Shown one piece after another: positions 11,398 through 24,394 of a stretch of 64,000 nt of DNA. The DNA comes from Endomychus coccineus (Eukaryota; Arthropoda; Insecta; Coleoptera; Endomychidae), in the NCBI GenBank assembly GCA_958510875.1, contig OY294067.1, forward strand, positions 251,301,736 through 251,365,735, in the 5' to 3' direction. How positions within the stretch are numbered: the stretch's first letter is position 1; the number at the start of each line of letters is the position of its first letter. Under the pieces are notes generated by a model that was given only the letters and a program-made list of their open reading frames with translations, was not told where the DNA came from and ran no database searches. A program made the position numbers and the translations under genes.

Positions 11398-12750
11398 CCC
11401 ACTGATGAAATCATACCACATATACTGAATCCTGGGTTTCAATATAATTCCCAGAATATTCTTATAAATGATGGTGTTCAGATTAGCGCGATTAGAATAT
11501 TTGCATTCTATATCAACGAAGTTAGGTTAGTAGGTTAGGTTAGGTTATGTTAGAAATGAAGGAGATATTGAGACTAACTGATAAAATCGTACTACATAAA
11601 CTGAGTCCCGGGTTTCAATATAATTCCCAGAATATTCTTATAAATGATAGTGTTAAGATTAGCGCGATTAGAATATTTGCATTCTTCATCAACAAAACTA
11701 GGTTAGTAGGTTGTGTTAGGATAGGTTATCTTAGGAACAAACAGTGTACAATAAACAATCATTATTAGTTATTAGGAGAGTGTTAAGAAAAGATCGATTT
11801 CAATATTTGCATTCTATATAAACAAATTTCAGCTAGTAAGTTAGGTAAGGTTAGATTACAAACAAAGGGGGTACAATGAACAATCATTATTGGTTATTAT
11901 GAGTGTGCTGTATGCTGCTGTTGTTTACACTTCTTGTATGACTCAGTATGATGGTAGTTGGTTGAAGAAATAGCACTTGATGATTTTAAGTTATTTATTC
12001 ACACATATATACAGTTATGTACAAACTACACTAACAGAACTGGGTCGCCTTATTTATGAAGGCTAGTTTCCCTAAAGTTGTAAATCTCTAGGTTAACGTT
12101 TGATTATAAGATTGATGATATGTTAATGTTATTGCAAGTATTAATGTTGCTTGCTGAAGTGATGTTGATGTGATTGTTATAGCAATGTAATGATGTTGCT
12201 CGTTGAATGAATTTGATTTGAATGTTTAGTAATATAATGATGTTGCTCGATGAATGAGCTTTGTGTGGATGTTTCATTCCCTGAAAGTCGTTTACTTCAG
12301 GCAAGTTTAAGACTAAAAAGCCCTGTAAAGAAGGGTAGTAGATGCTATCGTTGGCTACATATGTGTTGACCAGAAATCCCCGGCGACAGAACCATTCTTC
12401 GAAGTACCCATATAAATAAGCCATGTCAACTCATCAATAACACTTCGTCGGCTGATGACAAATTGACACAAGAATCCCATTTGCGATTCTTTCCAGATGT
12501 GTCGTAAATACATTCACAGAGGTTATAATAGCTAATAAACAGAAAATGATATTTTAAATGACTTTTCATAATTATTGTCAATATGTATAAAATACGAATA
12601 CGTTAAGCTTAAATAAAGAGACTGTTAAGATTGGCGCGATTACAATATTTGCATTCCATATCAACAAAGTTAGGTTAGGCTAGGTTAAGTTACTAACAAA
12701 GGGGGTACAATGAACAATCATTATTGGTTATTGTGAGAGTGTTAAGAGTA
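11398..12750. repeat. TTAGG-rich tandem repeat block, interrupted
   Basis: A unit contains GGGTTTCAATATAATTCCC, TTAAGATTAGCGCGATTAG, ATATTTGCATTC and a run of AGGTTAGTAGGTTAGG-like motifs. It recurs at about 11398-11556 and 11576-11770. Shorter versions follow at 11777-11906 and 12622-12750; the last two share GGGGGTACAATGAACAATCA. The repeats are direct and diverged. The GGTTAG motifs resemble the insect telomere repeat (TTAGG) but sit inside a longer unit, so they are better read as a dispersed satellite than a telomere tract. The array is split by about 710 bp of unrelated DNA. Confidence 0.65.
11908..12618. mobile_element. Insertion splitting the tandem array (possible solo LTR)
   Basis: The repeat phrase on the left (ending GAGTGTG near 11907) resumes on the right at about 12620 (GACTGTTAAGATT), so the intervening 710 bp is an insertion. 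It starts near TGCTGTATGCTGCTG and contains a TATA-box-like TATAAATAAGCC (12411-12422). There is no coding sequence. The size and an internal promoter-like motif fit a solo LTR, but clear TG...CA ends and a target duplication are not evident. Confidence 0.3.
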
Positions 12751-13376
12751 ACGCTAATTTTCTTCTCTTCCTCTTGTCTTTGCTCGCCCAGAATTCTGAT
12801 TTTGCAGGTATCCCGACACCGCCTTCTCACTTTTTAATTATCTGCAGGGTGTCAAGGGACTAATGGGAAAAGAGTCGGGAGCATATTGGATGAAACAAAA
12901 TAATATTAGCACTTCATATGAAATTTCATAATACAGGCACCTGTTCCCGAATTACAGCTCTCCAAAGCTGACATTTTTTCGAAGGGTCCATTTGATCTGT
13001 ATACAATTTTAAGTAATCTTAGAAGTAGCATGGCGAATGCGAAAAATTGACCTGCAGTACATTATAAAAATCGCAGATAACACCCAAACGGCTTATTTCA
13101 TCGAATTCATATATTTTCGTAAGCTAAAAGTAACGTCATTTTTGATCTCTGCATATAGGGACGTCATACCTGCAGAAATTTGGTATCCTTAATCATTAGG
13201 ACTAGTCCTTCTCCAGCTTGAAGGCAATACTACATGTATGTATGCGTGGAGGAACAACAAATAGTACCTCAAAATTTTTACACACTCACATTACTTACAT
13301 TTAAAGTATTCCCAATTTTTCTAGTAGCAGTAGCTGGATTTTCCTCTATCACATTTCTTTCGGATTATACCTTTCT
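12751..13376. other. No recognisable gene
   Basis: Mixed-composition sequence between the satellite and the HTH relic. I see no domain or repeat that can be supported. Confidence 0.4.
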
Positions 13377-13548
13377 TAGTGTCATTGATTTTCCTGGTCC
13401 CCCACTTTGTTTCATGAAGACGTTGATGAATAATTTGGAAGATTTTTCTATCAGGAAGTCGTTCAAAGTACTACCGTCTAGGTCGTAACGAATTCTCATC
13501 GAAGAGTCCACACCAGAAATGCATTTCGGCGTTCGTATAGCGATTCAT
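13377..13548 (-). pseudogene. Degenerate DUF4817-type helix-turn-helix fragment
   Basis: On the minus strand the start MNRYTNAEMHFWCGLFDENS resembles the N-terminal HTH domain (DUF4817-type, pattern xYTxxExxDMHxVYGxCxGN) found at the start of many insect transposon-derived proteins. That frame hits a stop after NSLRPRR. A second frame then continues with RYDLDGSTLNDFLIEKSSKLF, in the position of the usual RR-Y-P-x-R-x-P block. A small fragment of the same type is at 28078-28160. Short and frameshifted, so only a relic. Confidence 0.3.
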
Positions 13549-13844
13549 GAGAGAACACTAGCAAATGTTCAAATATCAAATACTGAATAAAACTCAATTA
13601 GTTCAAACAAATTTAAAAGATACAAAATGACAAATCACGAGACGCACTTAACTGAAACCCACGATTAAACTGATGACACAATATGTCGGTTCAAAGTAAT
13701 CGGAATTTTGTTCAAAGATGAAAACGCACTGCGAAATTTTTTTGTATTCGGCAAACTCTGTGCAATACGCCATAACTTTATTAAGGCGGCGTTGATAATT
13801 TTAAAAATATCAATAAAAATGTATAGACTGTATATACACCGATT

Positions 13845-15062
13845 TTTGTAAAGCTTTTGACCGCGTAAATCATGAGCTCAGTAAGTATACAAGGTGCATT
13901 ATTGGAGTGGTTGGAAAGGTACCTTACCAACAGGAAACAAATAGTAAACTAAAATTCATTTGTTCTGAAGAAATTGATGTTCCATCGGGGATGCCTCAGA
14001 GGTCACATTTAGGGCCATTGCTGTTTCTTCTTTTCATCAACGATATAAAGTATATTTTCAAGATATGTCGTTATTTGCTTTTTGCCGATGATTTGAAACT
14101 TTTCTATGTCATCGAATCTGTTTTACATACTCTAACAGTTCGAAAAGAGTCAACAGAACTTTTTATATGGTGCACCGAAAATGGGACGAATCTTCTTAAT
14201 GTTGATAAATGCTTTGTAATGAAGTTTTATGGAACCAATAGTCTTGTGGATTTCGATTATCATATCAATAATAATATTTTAGCTAGTAAAACGGAAATAA
14301 GAGATCTTGATGTTATTATGGACAGAAAGCTTACTTTCAATCCAAATTGTGATTATATAGTTAATAAAGCACTTAAGTCCTTAGGTTTTATGAAAAGAGC
14401 TTCTAGCGATTTTCATAACATTGTTTCTATAAGATATCTTTACACAGCATTGGTGCGTCCACACCTTGAGTATTGCTCTTCTATATGGTCTTTTCCTTTC
14501 AATTTTCATCAAATGAGGATTGAAAGAGCTCAACATAAGTTCTTAAGATTTGCTGCCTATAAAATGAATATTTATGTAGATTTCGTGACTATAATTTCAA
14601 TTACGACTTGGTTGAATCTATTCTAAATATTGAAAAATTAACATTACTTAGAAATCACAAGGATCTAAATTTTTCATTCAAACTCATTAATGGGTTAGTT
14701 AGCGGTCCTGATTCCGCATTCCCCAAAGAAATACCCGCTCGGCTAATATTAATATATTTCACACACCATATAGCAGAACAAACTACTTACTGCATTCTCC
14801 ATTTTGTCGTACTTTTACTAACGCAAATCATTATTTAAATCTCGATTTTTGCAATATTTCTTTGGTTGCTTTTCAAAGGGCTCAACATAGATAAATTATT
14901 TAATTTCGAATGTATGTATATGTCTGTGTATATTTGCAATGTAAACTCTTTATTTCATATTCTTTTTATTCTTTTTACGATACATCATAATTTACTAAAT
15001 TTGTTATACTGCAAAAGGGGTCATCCCGTTAATAGATGAATAAATAAATAAATAAATGAATA
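13845..15062 (+). pseudogene. 5'-truncated LINE (Jockey/CR1-like) reverse transcriptase relic
   Basis: The remnant enters at DFCKAFDRVNHEL (about 13845-13885), the RT motif containing the first catalytic Asp. It continues in another frame with SGMPQRSHLGPLLF, FINDI and LFADDLKLF (the FADD catalytic pair near 14083-14106). Thumb-region motifs follow: GFMKRASSDF and ALVRPHLEYCSSIW. A frameshift near 14600-14630 moves the C-terminal part to another frame, ending at 14838. The 3' end is a short A/T-rich tandem tail of TAAATAAA units (15033-15062). The endonuclease and ORF1 are missing, as expected for the 5' truncation typical of LINE insertions. Clade assignment within the I/Jockey/CR1 group is tentative. 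Confidence 0.75.
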
Positions 15063-17262
15063 AAACTGTTTTTGTCGAAAACTTGTATCTTCGAAACAAA
15101 GTAGGCTTCCGAAGGACAAAACGTTCTCAAAATAACCCCTTAAATGTTTGCCGTTTGTTCACTAAACACCCTGTAGATATTATAGCATATATGCCACCGC
15201 ACACATAATGTCCTTATAGGTAGATCATAAGCTAGTTCCTACGTGTACTATCTGCAGCGCCATCTAATGCCGTCGTGCAGAACATAAAAAAATGTTTAAT
15301 TTTCAATCAAAAAGCCATATTGCATTTGACCCAATCCGTGAAAGTCATTATTTGACTGGAAAAAGTGTATAATTCCCTATATAAGATGAAGTCATTTTGC
15401 TTCAAAAACTAATTCCTGGCATGTACTAAGTTTAAATAAAATTGGATAAAAACCAGAGGAATAATCAACGGCTCAGAATCAATTAGTTGAGTGCATACAT
15501 GGGTACAGATTCCAGTTAAAAGTACCCTATATTGTTATTCGCTTATTGCTAATTCCAAACGGAAATTACCATTTACCAGATTATAGTTTTAGCAGCTTCG
15601 AAATGGGAACACAAGTGCTTATAGAAATGCAATGTAATTTTGTGGGTTTGTAAGTTACGTTGATCACCATACACACAATCATATGAATGCCGCTCCGCCG
15701 TATTATAGTCTAGTTCGAACGGAATGTTATAGGAAATCCGCTTTTCCAATTCTTATATTTTTGCTGCGGTATTTAATAGTTCTTGTATAACACTTTAATC
15801 CAAATTGAGTTTGTCTTTGAGAAGTTTCTCTACCGCTGTGCTTTTATCCTTTATTTTCGTTGCTTGGAGGCTTTTCTCGTATGTTCTGAACTTTTAAGGG
15901 ATGATACTAAAACGGATTCGCTTCTGACCGTTCTTTTGTAACAAACTCGGACAGCTTTAAATTCAAGGATCAACCATATACATTTTCTTTCATTGCCTAT
16001 CGGCTCAAGGTCTACTTAACTTTGTATTTTAATGACATCTCATTGAGAGATTCATCGATCGTCTACTCATCAGATGCAGACATCAACATGTGTCTGTCGC
16101 AAGGTTCACGTATGCTGGAGTCTCGAAACTTTAATATCCTATGAATTCAATTCATTTGTAATTTTCCCAATAGCATCAAAAATAAATAAGTTCCTTCTAT
16201 TTGATGAATTTCAGCATGCTCTGCTTTCTTCCACTATAATACAGAAATCAGATAGCGTTTTTCAAAGAACAAAAATCAATTAAACTTCAATAGATTGGTG
16301 TCAACAATTTGAAAAACGTGTAGTTTGATTCTCACAATTGAGAGAACATCTACATTGTCTTAACAAAACTGGTTTTCCCATTTTGAAAACCATGTAATTG
16401 AAACTAATCACAATTTTGATACAATTGATAATTTTCAAATCTTACATTAGGCAAGAAAAGTCTATATCTGAATAATATAGAGTTGGTAGAAATTCAAGAA
16501 TCATTTAAAAATACTAATGTAACTCTCCATACACAAATAGCTTTAAATTGCAATCCTATTTTCAGTAATTATGTAATTGAACTTACTATTTGAAAACATT
16601 TTTGATAAACCAACTGAATATCAATTTCCAACTGTTTCAGTAGATTTTAGAATCAAGTTCACTCTTCTATTATGAAATGTAACATGTTTATTCAAATAAT
16701 TTTTTTATATAGTTTTTTGCCATCTTATCTTGGTTTTTAGTAAATTATTCTACTATGGTAAACAGCAAAATTTAAATCTTGTACCATTTTGAATTCCGAA
16801 TAAGTTACATTGTCTTACAATGAAACAAATGAATTGGCAAAAACATTACACATCAAATTGTAGATACAACTCAATCCTATAATAATGACTGCAAGTACTA
16901 AATATGAAAAAATTTAATATTTGACCTACCAATATATGTTGGTCTATTTAAAAAAATTGTAATCATTAACATTTTATCAAATAAAACATGATATTTAATT
17001 TCAATAAATTTCAGTATATCACTTTTCATAATAATAAACATTTTGATATCTTAATCAATAAACTACTAATTTTTGGAAAATAATTTTCCTTTCTCTTTAT
17101 AAGCGGCTATAAATACTTGATAATGGGGTGTTATAGCAGCCCTCGAAACATATAGCCTAATATCTAAAAATATGGATTGTGAGAATCAAATCACAAATTT
17201 TTTAAATTGCCATTAAAATTCTATTATAAAACATTTCAAAGTCAATGTCTAGGTATATTTCT
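15063..17262. other. AT-rich DNA without recognisable features
   Basis: About 2.2 kb, very AT-rich from 16280 on. A 69-codon frame at 16074-16283 (+) has no recognisable similarity. No repeat or RNA gene could be supported. Confidence 0.5.
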
Positions 17263-17991
17263 ACTTCCCTCACTATATGCAGTGTAAGAGAAGCTCCTAT
17301 TGCGGAAACATCCATTTTGAGCCTTTCTGAATTCGTCTAGTCTATTTTTACTTCCCTCACTATACGTAGTATATAGTGTAAGTATTGAAATCGACCCAAA
17401 AAAATTGAGCGTGTGTGTGTGTATGTTTGCTCGCTCGCGTAACCCAGTGTGGAGACGATTGCGCCTATCGCTTTAAAGCGATGATAACAGGAGCTGTATT
17501 GTTTTTGGGTGTGGTAGCCTCAGTTTGAGTGATATTTCTAACATCAATTATTTGGTCAAATGGAATTACGGCATATCATTGAACAACCATGTTTTTCTTG
17601 TTATAAATATATGTAACACGTATATATTTAAGCTGAAGAAAAGTTGAAATTATCATTTTAATTTGTGACGTTATCAACGTGACGTCACGGTCTATTTTAT
17701 GTCTTTATTTTGTGGTACATTTTGATAGTTCATGTGACAGCAAGTGTCCGTATAAAACAAGGTTATATTATAGCGTCAATAATTGTGAATGTCAACTTGA
17801 TAGCAGGTATGAGTTGTAAAATGCATTATGTAACCATTTGGGTAAAATTTAAATGTAACATATAGTATAATATAACGTATTTCATTAACGGTTTCTAAAA
17901 AATCATCTACAATATTTTTTCTGTTCCAAAGATTTACACTTGAACCGTAGGAGTATCCTAAAGCTATTTTGCTAAAATTAGTGAGGGAAGT
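17263..17991. mobile_element. TIR element bounded by ACTTCCCTCACT
   Basis: The left boundary ACTTCCCTCACT (17263-17274) is mirrored by AGTGAGGGAAGT at 17980-17991. The left boundary sequence is repeated at 17350, giving two partial head copies. Inside are a GT-rich tract (17408-17425) and the phrase GACGATTGCGCC. Partial copies of the same head occur at 48531-48710 and 49305-49440. No transposase is present. It is likely a non-autonomous family of this genome. The boundary could also be a conserved internal motif rather than a true end. Confidence 0.5.
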
Positions 17992-18872
17992 GATCAATTG
18001 GTCTTAGCAATTTTCAATTTGTTGATGAATATTCATATAGATATGAGGCATCAAGTAACAAACCGTCCTTTGCCCTCTGGTGAATTGAGGAGATTAGATG
18101 CCTATCCAAGAAACTATCTACTATGAAATAGTATCAAACATTCGCAGAAACTCTGTTCCAAACTGATTCGGCCGTTTTGAAGTTATGAAAACGGACATCA
18201 AAGTATCGAAATGTTCAAATCGAAAATCCTTGTTTTTGTTCTCTAGAATGTAAATTCTTCTCGAATAAAAGTAATTTTATCTGTGTTGACACAAAATGTG
18301 GGTAGAATGTACAATTGGAAAAGAAAATTGTTGTGGAACTCTATGTAGTAAGACACTACATATTGAATAAACAGGCAAATTTCACCGATTATGGCCTTGA
18401 CATAAAAATAATAGACAGTGCAAATGGTTAACAATATATAGATGTATATCCAAATGAATCTACTTCCATCATAAATCAACATTTAGTCGTCGATTTCCAG
18501 GGAGTCAACGCATCACTGGTTGGATAACTCCCAGTAATGAAGTTTATAATCTAATTACATTTGGTAGCTGCACGAAAGTTTCCCTGAATAGAATGTGATT
18601 AAATATATTATCCCGTACATTATTTTGCATCACTAACTTATCATTCTATAGCGACTCATATCAACGATAATATACTTTATTTAATTGGAATTTTTCTAAT
18701 GCTAATTATATTGAAAACAGTGAAAGATAAGATTCTCAATCGAATATTACTGACTTTTTGTTAAAATTCTTCTAGGAATGTACATTTTCATGGTGATTGA
18801 TAATTCAAGTCTTCAAACGAGTGAAATTAAAAGTCTTCTCTATGTTATATATCCAACAATATATCCCACCTA
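17992..18872. other. AT-rich DNA without recognisable features
   Basis: No supported gene or repeat. The 79-codon minus-strand frame at 18243-18482 is hydrophobic by AT bias and has no recognisable family. Confidence 0.45.
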
Positions 18873-18874
18873 TA

Positions 18875-20496
18875 CAGCGTCACCATTAAAGTTCGCACCA
18901 TAAGGGAATTTTGTTAAAAAATAGCATTGGCTGAAATTTGATATCGGGAACAGTTGTTGGTTCACATTAGAGTAAAAATAACACTAACAGTTGTGGACAA
19001 TCGATTTATGCTAGCTGTCAAATTTGACATTTGTTGCAGAAACTGGCGGAAAATGGCATTTCTAATTCGAATTTGAAAAAAATGTATTCCAAAGAGATGT
19101 TTCTACTGCAATTTTATGTGCGTGTACAAATTTTCAAAAGTCTAGGATGGAGTTGCGATTTTTGTTATTTTTATCAAATAAAATCCAAAGTGTACTTAAC
19201 TGGTAAAAATTAATTTATTTGTGTAATACTTACATGTAAGTTTCATGATAAATATTTTATTCACTTTTCATATTTTTAAAAACTGAAATTGCAACCATAA
19301 GAATTGTTGACAAGAGTGGTGCACAGTTCCAATAATTTTATCGTTCTTTTGGAAAGACACGAGTATTTAATCTTATAAAATATTAAATGCATGTAAGATA
19401 TAGAGGAACTGTCAAAAGAAGGCATTGTCTTAATTAGACATTAGTTTTCGCACCTTTTCTGAAAACATAATACCTTGTAATTAGTAAATTGTTAAAACAA
19501 CAAGTTTGCCCTGCCAACATTTCTTATGGTTGCAATTTTAGTTTATAAAAATGTGGAAAGTGAATGAAATATTTATCATGGAACTGACGTTGACGGTAAG
19601 TATCACACAAATAAATTATACCATTCATAGTGAAAAATACAAACACATTTCGTGTAAGAAAGTCAATAGACAAAGTTTTTGTTTCACCAGGTTGAACAGT
19701 GACAACACTTCCTATAGTCTCAGACAGCTGTTTCTCCCTTCTCATTGGGCCGTCAGTGAGACGAGGCAGACGTGAAGTCACTCATCAACTAACTCGGTAA
19801 GTGATTTTAATAAATCACTTTCAAAGTGTTTGGTGAACCAGAATTTCCAAAAACCAAAAATATTGTCTATTGACTTTCTTTCACGAAATGTGTTTGTATT
19901 TTTCACTATGCATTGCTGAGGGACCGTCATCTGGTGGCAGTTTCCCCGCCGTTTCATCGAATCGCGAGAATTTCTTCATCTATGCGTAGGATTGTGAATT
20001 TCATTCTCAGTGGGACATCTACTTTCTGGCAGATGGTGTTTGGAACTTCTGGTTTGCCAAACACTTTGAAGGTGATTTATTAAAATCACTTTCGGAGTTG
20101 GTTGATCAGTGACTTCAGGTCTGCCTCGTCTCACTGACGAGCCCAATCAGAAGGGCGAAGCAGCTGTAATTTTTACCAGTTAAGTAAACTTTGAATTCGT
20201 AAAAAATATCAACCTCTTCCTAGACTTTCGAACATTTACACACTCACATAAAATTGCAGTAGAAACATCTTTTTCAAATAAATTTGTTTCAAATTCGATT
20301 TAGAAATGCCATTCTCCGCAACTTTATGCAACAAATGTCAAATTTGACAGCTAATGAAGATCGCTTGGCCTCAACTGTTAATACAAGTATTATTTTTCCT
20401 CTAATTTGAACCAAAAACTGTTCCCGAAATCAAATCTTAACAAAAGCTACTTTTAAAAAAAATTTCCTCATGGTGCAGACTTTAAAGATGACACTG
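18875..20496. mobile_element. TA-flanked element with ~330-bp TIRs and satellite core
   Basis: The terminal arms 18875 to about 19210 and about 20165-20496 are inverted copies. The outer ends are CAGCGTCACCATTAAAG and, reversed, CAGTGTCATCTTTAAAG. A TA dinucleotide flanks both ends (18873-18874, 20497-20498), as in Tc1/mariner-type insertions. The core (19600-20165) holds copies in both orientations of a unit sharing ACAAACACATTTCGTG, GTTGAACAGTGACAACA and ACAGCTGTTTC with the tandem array at 7449-8565. No transposase is encoded; two small overlapping frames at 19524-19781 are on opposite strands of the same repeat. Confidence 0.75.
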
Positions 20497-20498
20497 TA

Positions 20499-21726
20499 TG
20501 TTAACCAACCATAACATAATAAGTTAATCCAATATAACATATTCCCTTCCGATCGTCAAAACAGAATCACATCTACCACTGGTACAAATATTCATTGTCT
20601 ACAATACACATCCACAGAGTCAACCGTGAAGTCCTATAATTGTAGGAATAAGGGACACTAGATGTTTGGGTTACAATCGGTGTCATGTGATTTCCCGGAA
20701 CGTAATTTTATACTCAACCAGCTTTTCTTGATATTTAATTTTGTTGTGAAATGTAAAATTGTAGCGAAATCATCTAGCAACTGGAGAAATATTCCACGTA
20801 TTATGACACAAAATGGTATCTTGTGTTGAAGTATCAATTATATTTCAGTTTCTTACTAACTGCTAAACATGCCGTTGATGATGTCGAGGGCTCTTGCTGC
20901 AGTGGTCGTAATGCGGCCATAATAGACCTCAGAATATAAATAACTATTATCCATTAGCAGGCGGTGAAGTGCTTCAACGCCCGTTGATTATGCACTACCG
21001 GGCGGTAAAGTACTGTTCGAATTATTTTATATTAACAAGACCGTTTGTACAATAATTTCACTAAAGCATAAAATGTTGTATGCATCACTACTGATGGCCA
21101 TGATAGCATATGTTACCCTTGATACACAAATAACTAATATTCATTATTGGAACATACTATATTGTATGTTATTATTGACTATATGCAATCTATACCAAAT
21201 TGAAACTTAGTCTTCAGTTGACTTCACTATTCATCACATTATGTTATCATGTTTCCCGAGAGCGCTCTGAATTTGACTCTTCGCGTGAACGAAATTACAT
21301 TTACATTGAGGTTACTCAACTATGCTGTTGAATTAAGAAACTACGTAATTCTATGAGTAAACTTTAAAAGTTTCAGCTAGAAAGTTGGAGACAAGCACGA
21401 ACCTGTTTTCGAATGTAAATTAATTTAATAGCAGTTGTCAATTTTTGTTCCTGGTATGATCCTGAAACTACCAACTTTAGTAAATTAAATTCTCATTACA
21501 TCCAGCTGTCACTGGCGCACCTAGCAACCGTTTTCATCAAAGGTAACTTAACACCATTAATAAAAACAGCTGAATTTGAATTTCACCAAGTATTTACCCT
21601 GTCATTTCATTTCCTTTTTTGAAGCTTGCTAAAGCTTCGCACATAAACATTCTACTTAATGTTGAGTTTCAACATGCTGGACATCGGATCATTTTCCCAA
21701 CTAACTTGTAAACTTCTCGGTTCCTT
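20499..21726. other. No recognisable gene
   Basis: About 1.2 kb. A locally G/C-richer patch at 20875-21010 contains two related phrases (GGCGGTGAAGTGCT and GGCGGTAAAGTACT), but nothing recognisable. Confidence 0.4.
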
Positions 21727-22690
21727 AGTAAATGTATCACGGAATGTTATCCGCAGTTTATTTTATTTCTCAACATAATCGCCTTGTAGCTCGATACACT
21801 TTGTCCAATGTTTAATTTTTGATTCCAAATAATAAAATTTCGGCACTCCTTCAAAACAGGCGTTTCTTCCAGCGATGTCCTCATCGAGTTTGGAAATACA
21901 TAAGAATCGCAGGGGGCCAAATCTGGAGAATATGGTGGATAACGAACCAATTCGTAGCGCAATTCATACCATTTGCCATTGAACCTGCGGACCTGTGCGC
22001 CGGTGTGATTTTTTTCTGGTGACATATCACTTTTTCTTTTCCAAATGGGGCCGGTCCCTTTCACTTCAAATGGACGTCGAATCGATCCAACAGCTCTGCA
22101 TAATATACGCGTTTTTCCCTTCTCAAGATAGCTGTGGATGATACCGTGTGCATTCCAAAAAAAGGTCGCAAAAAGTTCCTTCTTATCGCACTTGAACGTC
22201 GCCGAACACTCCGTTGAAGTTGTCACACGATCACGCTTGTTTTCAACAGAAAGAAAATGCGGCACCTAAATGGCAGACAGCTTTTTCATATTTAAAAAAT
22301 TATGCAAAATGTTCCGTACCCGTTCGGTTGAGATGCACATAGCCTCAGCCATCTCGTGCAATTCAACTCGCCGATCGTCCAATATCGTATCATGAATTTT
22401 ATCGACGATTGTTGTAAACTCAATTAGGCGACCACAACGTTCGGCGTCTTTTGTGATCATACTACCACAACGAAAATCAGTAAACCACTTGTGAATTGTT
22501 CTAGTCGATGGTGGAGTTTCCATAATGTTTAACAAGCGATGCTTTGGTTTGCGTAATGTTTTTTCCACGCGAAATTCACTTTTTCCATGTTTATAAAAAT
22601 CTTCAAGGTTGCTTGCTTTCGATGGGTGTCAAAACATAACTGAATGACATATCAGTCTGGAAATTCTGATGCGTTCCACTTTGGCCTCGT
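21727..22690 (-). pseudogene. mariner transposase relic (DD34D family)
   Basis: Read on the minus strand, the N-terminal HTH part (22568-22266) has TIHKWFTDFRCG, MITKDAERCGR, VDKIHDTILDDRRVE and ISTERVRNILH, followed by a stop after MKKLSAI. The second part (22265-21747) resumes with PHFLSVENKRDRVTTS. It then jumps from KKELF straight to ATFFWNAHGI, so the block with the first catalytic Asp (normally in DETW) has been deleted. The third Asp is present in YSPDLAPCDS. The 5' flank resembles that of the mariner at 36837 (GACAYCCATCGAAAGCAAG). The enzyme cannot be active. Two close relatives and a crumb lie at 36837, 61853 and 35131. Confidence 0.85.
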
Positions 22691-24394
22691 GTCACTGTTT
22701 ACTGACATTACAACAAATTTAAGGGACAGATATAAAATACCTTTTACAAAATTAAAATCGAAACATACTGTAAAATATACTTTATTATTCAATATGACTG
22801 AAAAATGTAAGACGTTTTAGAAATCGCCCAAATTTGTCAGTCAGAATTAAATAATTGAAATATCTTCGATTCGCTCAATCATTTAGAAAAAGACTAGGCG
22901 TTTTATGAAATGCCTTGTTTTAAAATTGGCCCCGACATATATTTGATATGGTTCCATCGTCGGTCGGAATTCAATAGATGCACAAGTGGATGAACATGTT
23001 TCATTTATAATTCATAATTCATATTGTTCAGACCATCTCCGACTGTAACAAATATCCATTACTGTAAAAATATACAAATCGAACTAAAATTGCAAAGTGA
23101 CAATCCACCTGCCACTCCAGTTTAATTTGACGAGTTGCGTTCAATTTAAACGGCATGAAATAAACATTTTTGAAATATTATCTCATTGCATTTGAATCTA
23201 AAGTCATACCTGGCTCCTGTATGATTGCAGAAAAAGGCTAAACTGAATAGTAAAATGAGAATGAATTCTAAATATAAATTTCATCTGAATTATATCAACT
23301 TATTTAACCACATAGTGGTTAATATGTTAATAACTGGATATAACTATATTGTAATTTGTGGATACTATGACCCAGGTATATGATTAGGGGTGGGTGGTAT
23401 ATGACAAATGCTATACTTAGGATAGGATTCCATAAAATTTGTTTACAAAGTTATTTATTGCTGACGAATTATAAATATTTATTTGATCATTTAAAAAGAT
23501 GTCAAAATGTCTAATTTATTCAATTTATGTCCATTTTTGACTATAACTTATTATAGGGCATACAAAACTCTGTGTTTCATATTGTTGATCCTTAGATTCT
23601 AATTTCATTATTCGACACTCTAATTCGCCCTCAGTTTTTAGTAACACTGTGTGGCCTCCATCTACTACTAGTTGCATTGATATGATTGGGCGCTCTTTCC
23701 GAATCTACGGTTTTTATTCCATTAGAGGATACCCCAAAATTCACTGCTGACAAGACTTGGTTTTGACAGCATGGAGAGAAGGCGTCAAATCTTGGCTGTT
23801 TTATTCTTGCACAAACTTGTGGTATGGTGTGATGGATCATGTAACAAAAGTTTTTCTTACTTTCTCTTCTACTCTTCATAAACGAAAAGGTCCCTTGTTA
23901 TATGAAATGTTTCAATTTACTCAAAGCATTTCTGTGGTTAGCCAAATATAAGCGGAAGCCATGATTAATAATGACCTTCTTACTTCACTAGTAACTTATG
24001 CGAATTGAAATAAGCATCACCCTAAAAATAGGGGGGTATAGAAACAGGTTGTCTTTGAACCAAGCAGACGCATCAACCCTTAAAAGTACTCTTTCTTGAA
24101 GGTTTCGGTATAGGAAGTCTGTACACAACTATCCTTTCCTACTATTTAATAGTACTTAATATCAAATTTCTTCATTGATTATCCCAGTTACAATATACAA
24201 TTAACAATTAACTTATTTTATATGTTTAGACAATACTCACAACATCTCATTCTACACTTGCATATGCTTACTCTGATTTTTGAGTATTTTATAAAAGGAA
24301 AGATTATGTAAAATCTATATCATATCAAACAATAGTAGCTCTGGACAATGTTCTAATGTTCCAATGTTCAACATAAATGACTTACAACACTATG
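22691..24394. other. AT-rich DNA without recognisable features
   Basis: No domain or repeat could be supported. Open frames at 23631-23879 (-) and 23757-23951 (+) overlap each other on opposite strands and resemble nothing known to me. Confidence 0.45.

Noticed and set aside
12104..12424. 106-codon minus-strand frame in the insertion at 11908-12618
   Set aside because: Asn/Ile-rich low-complexity translation from a repeated GATGTT region; no domain.
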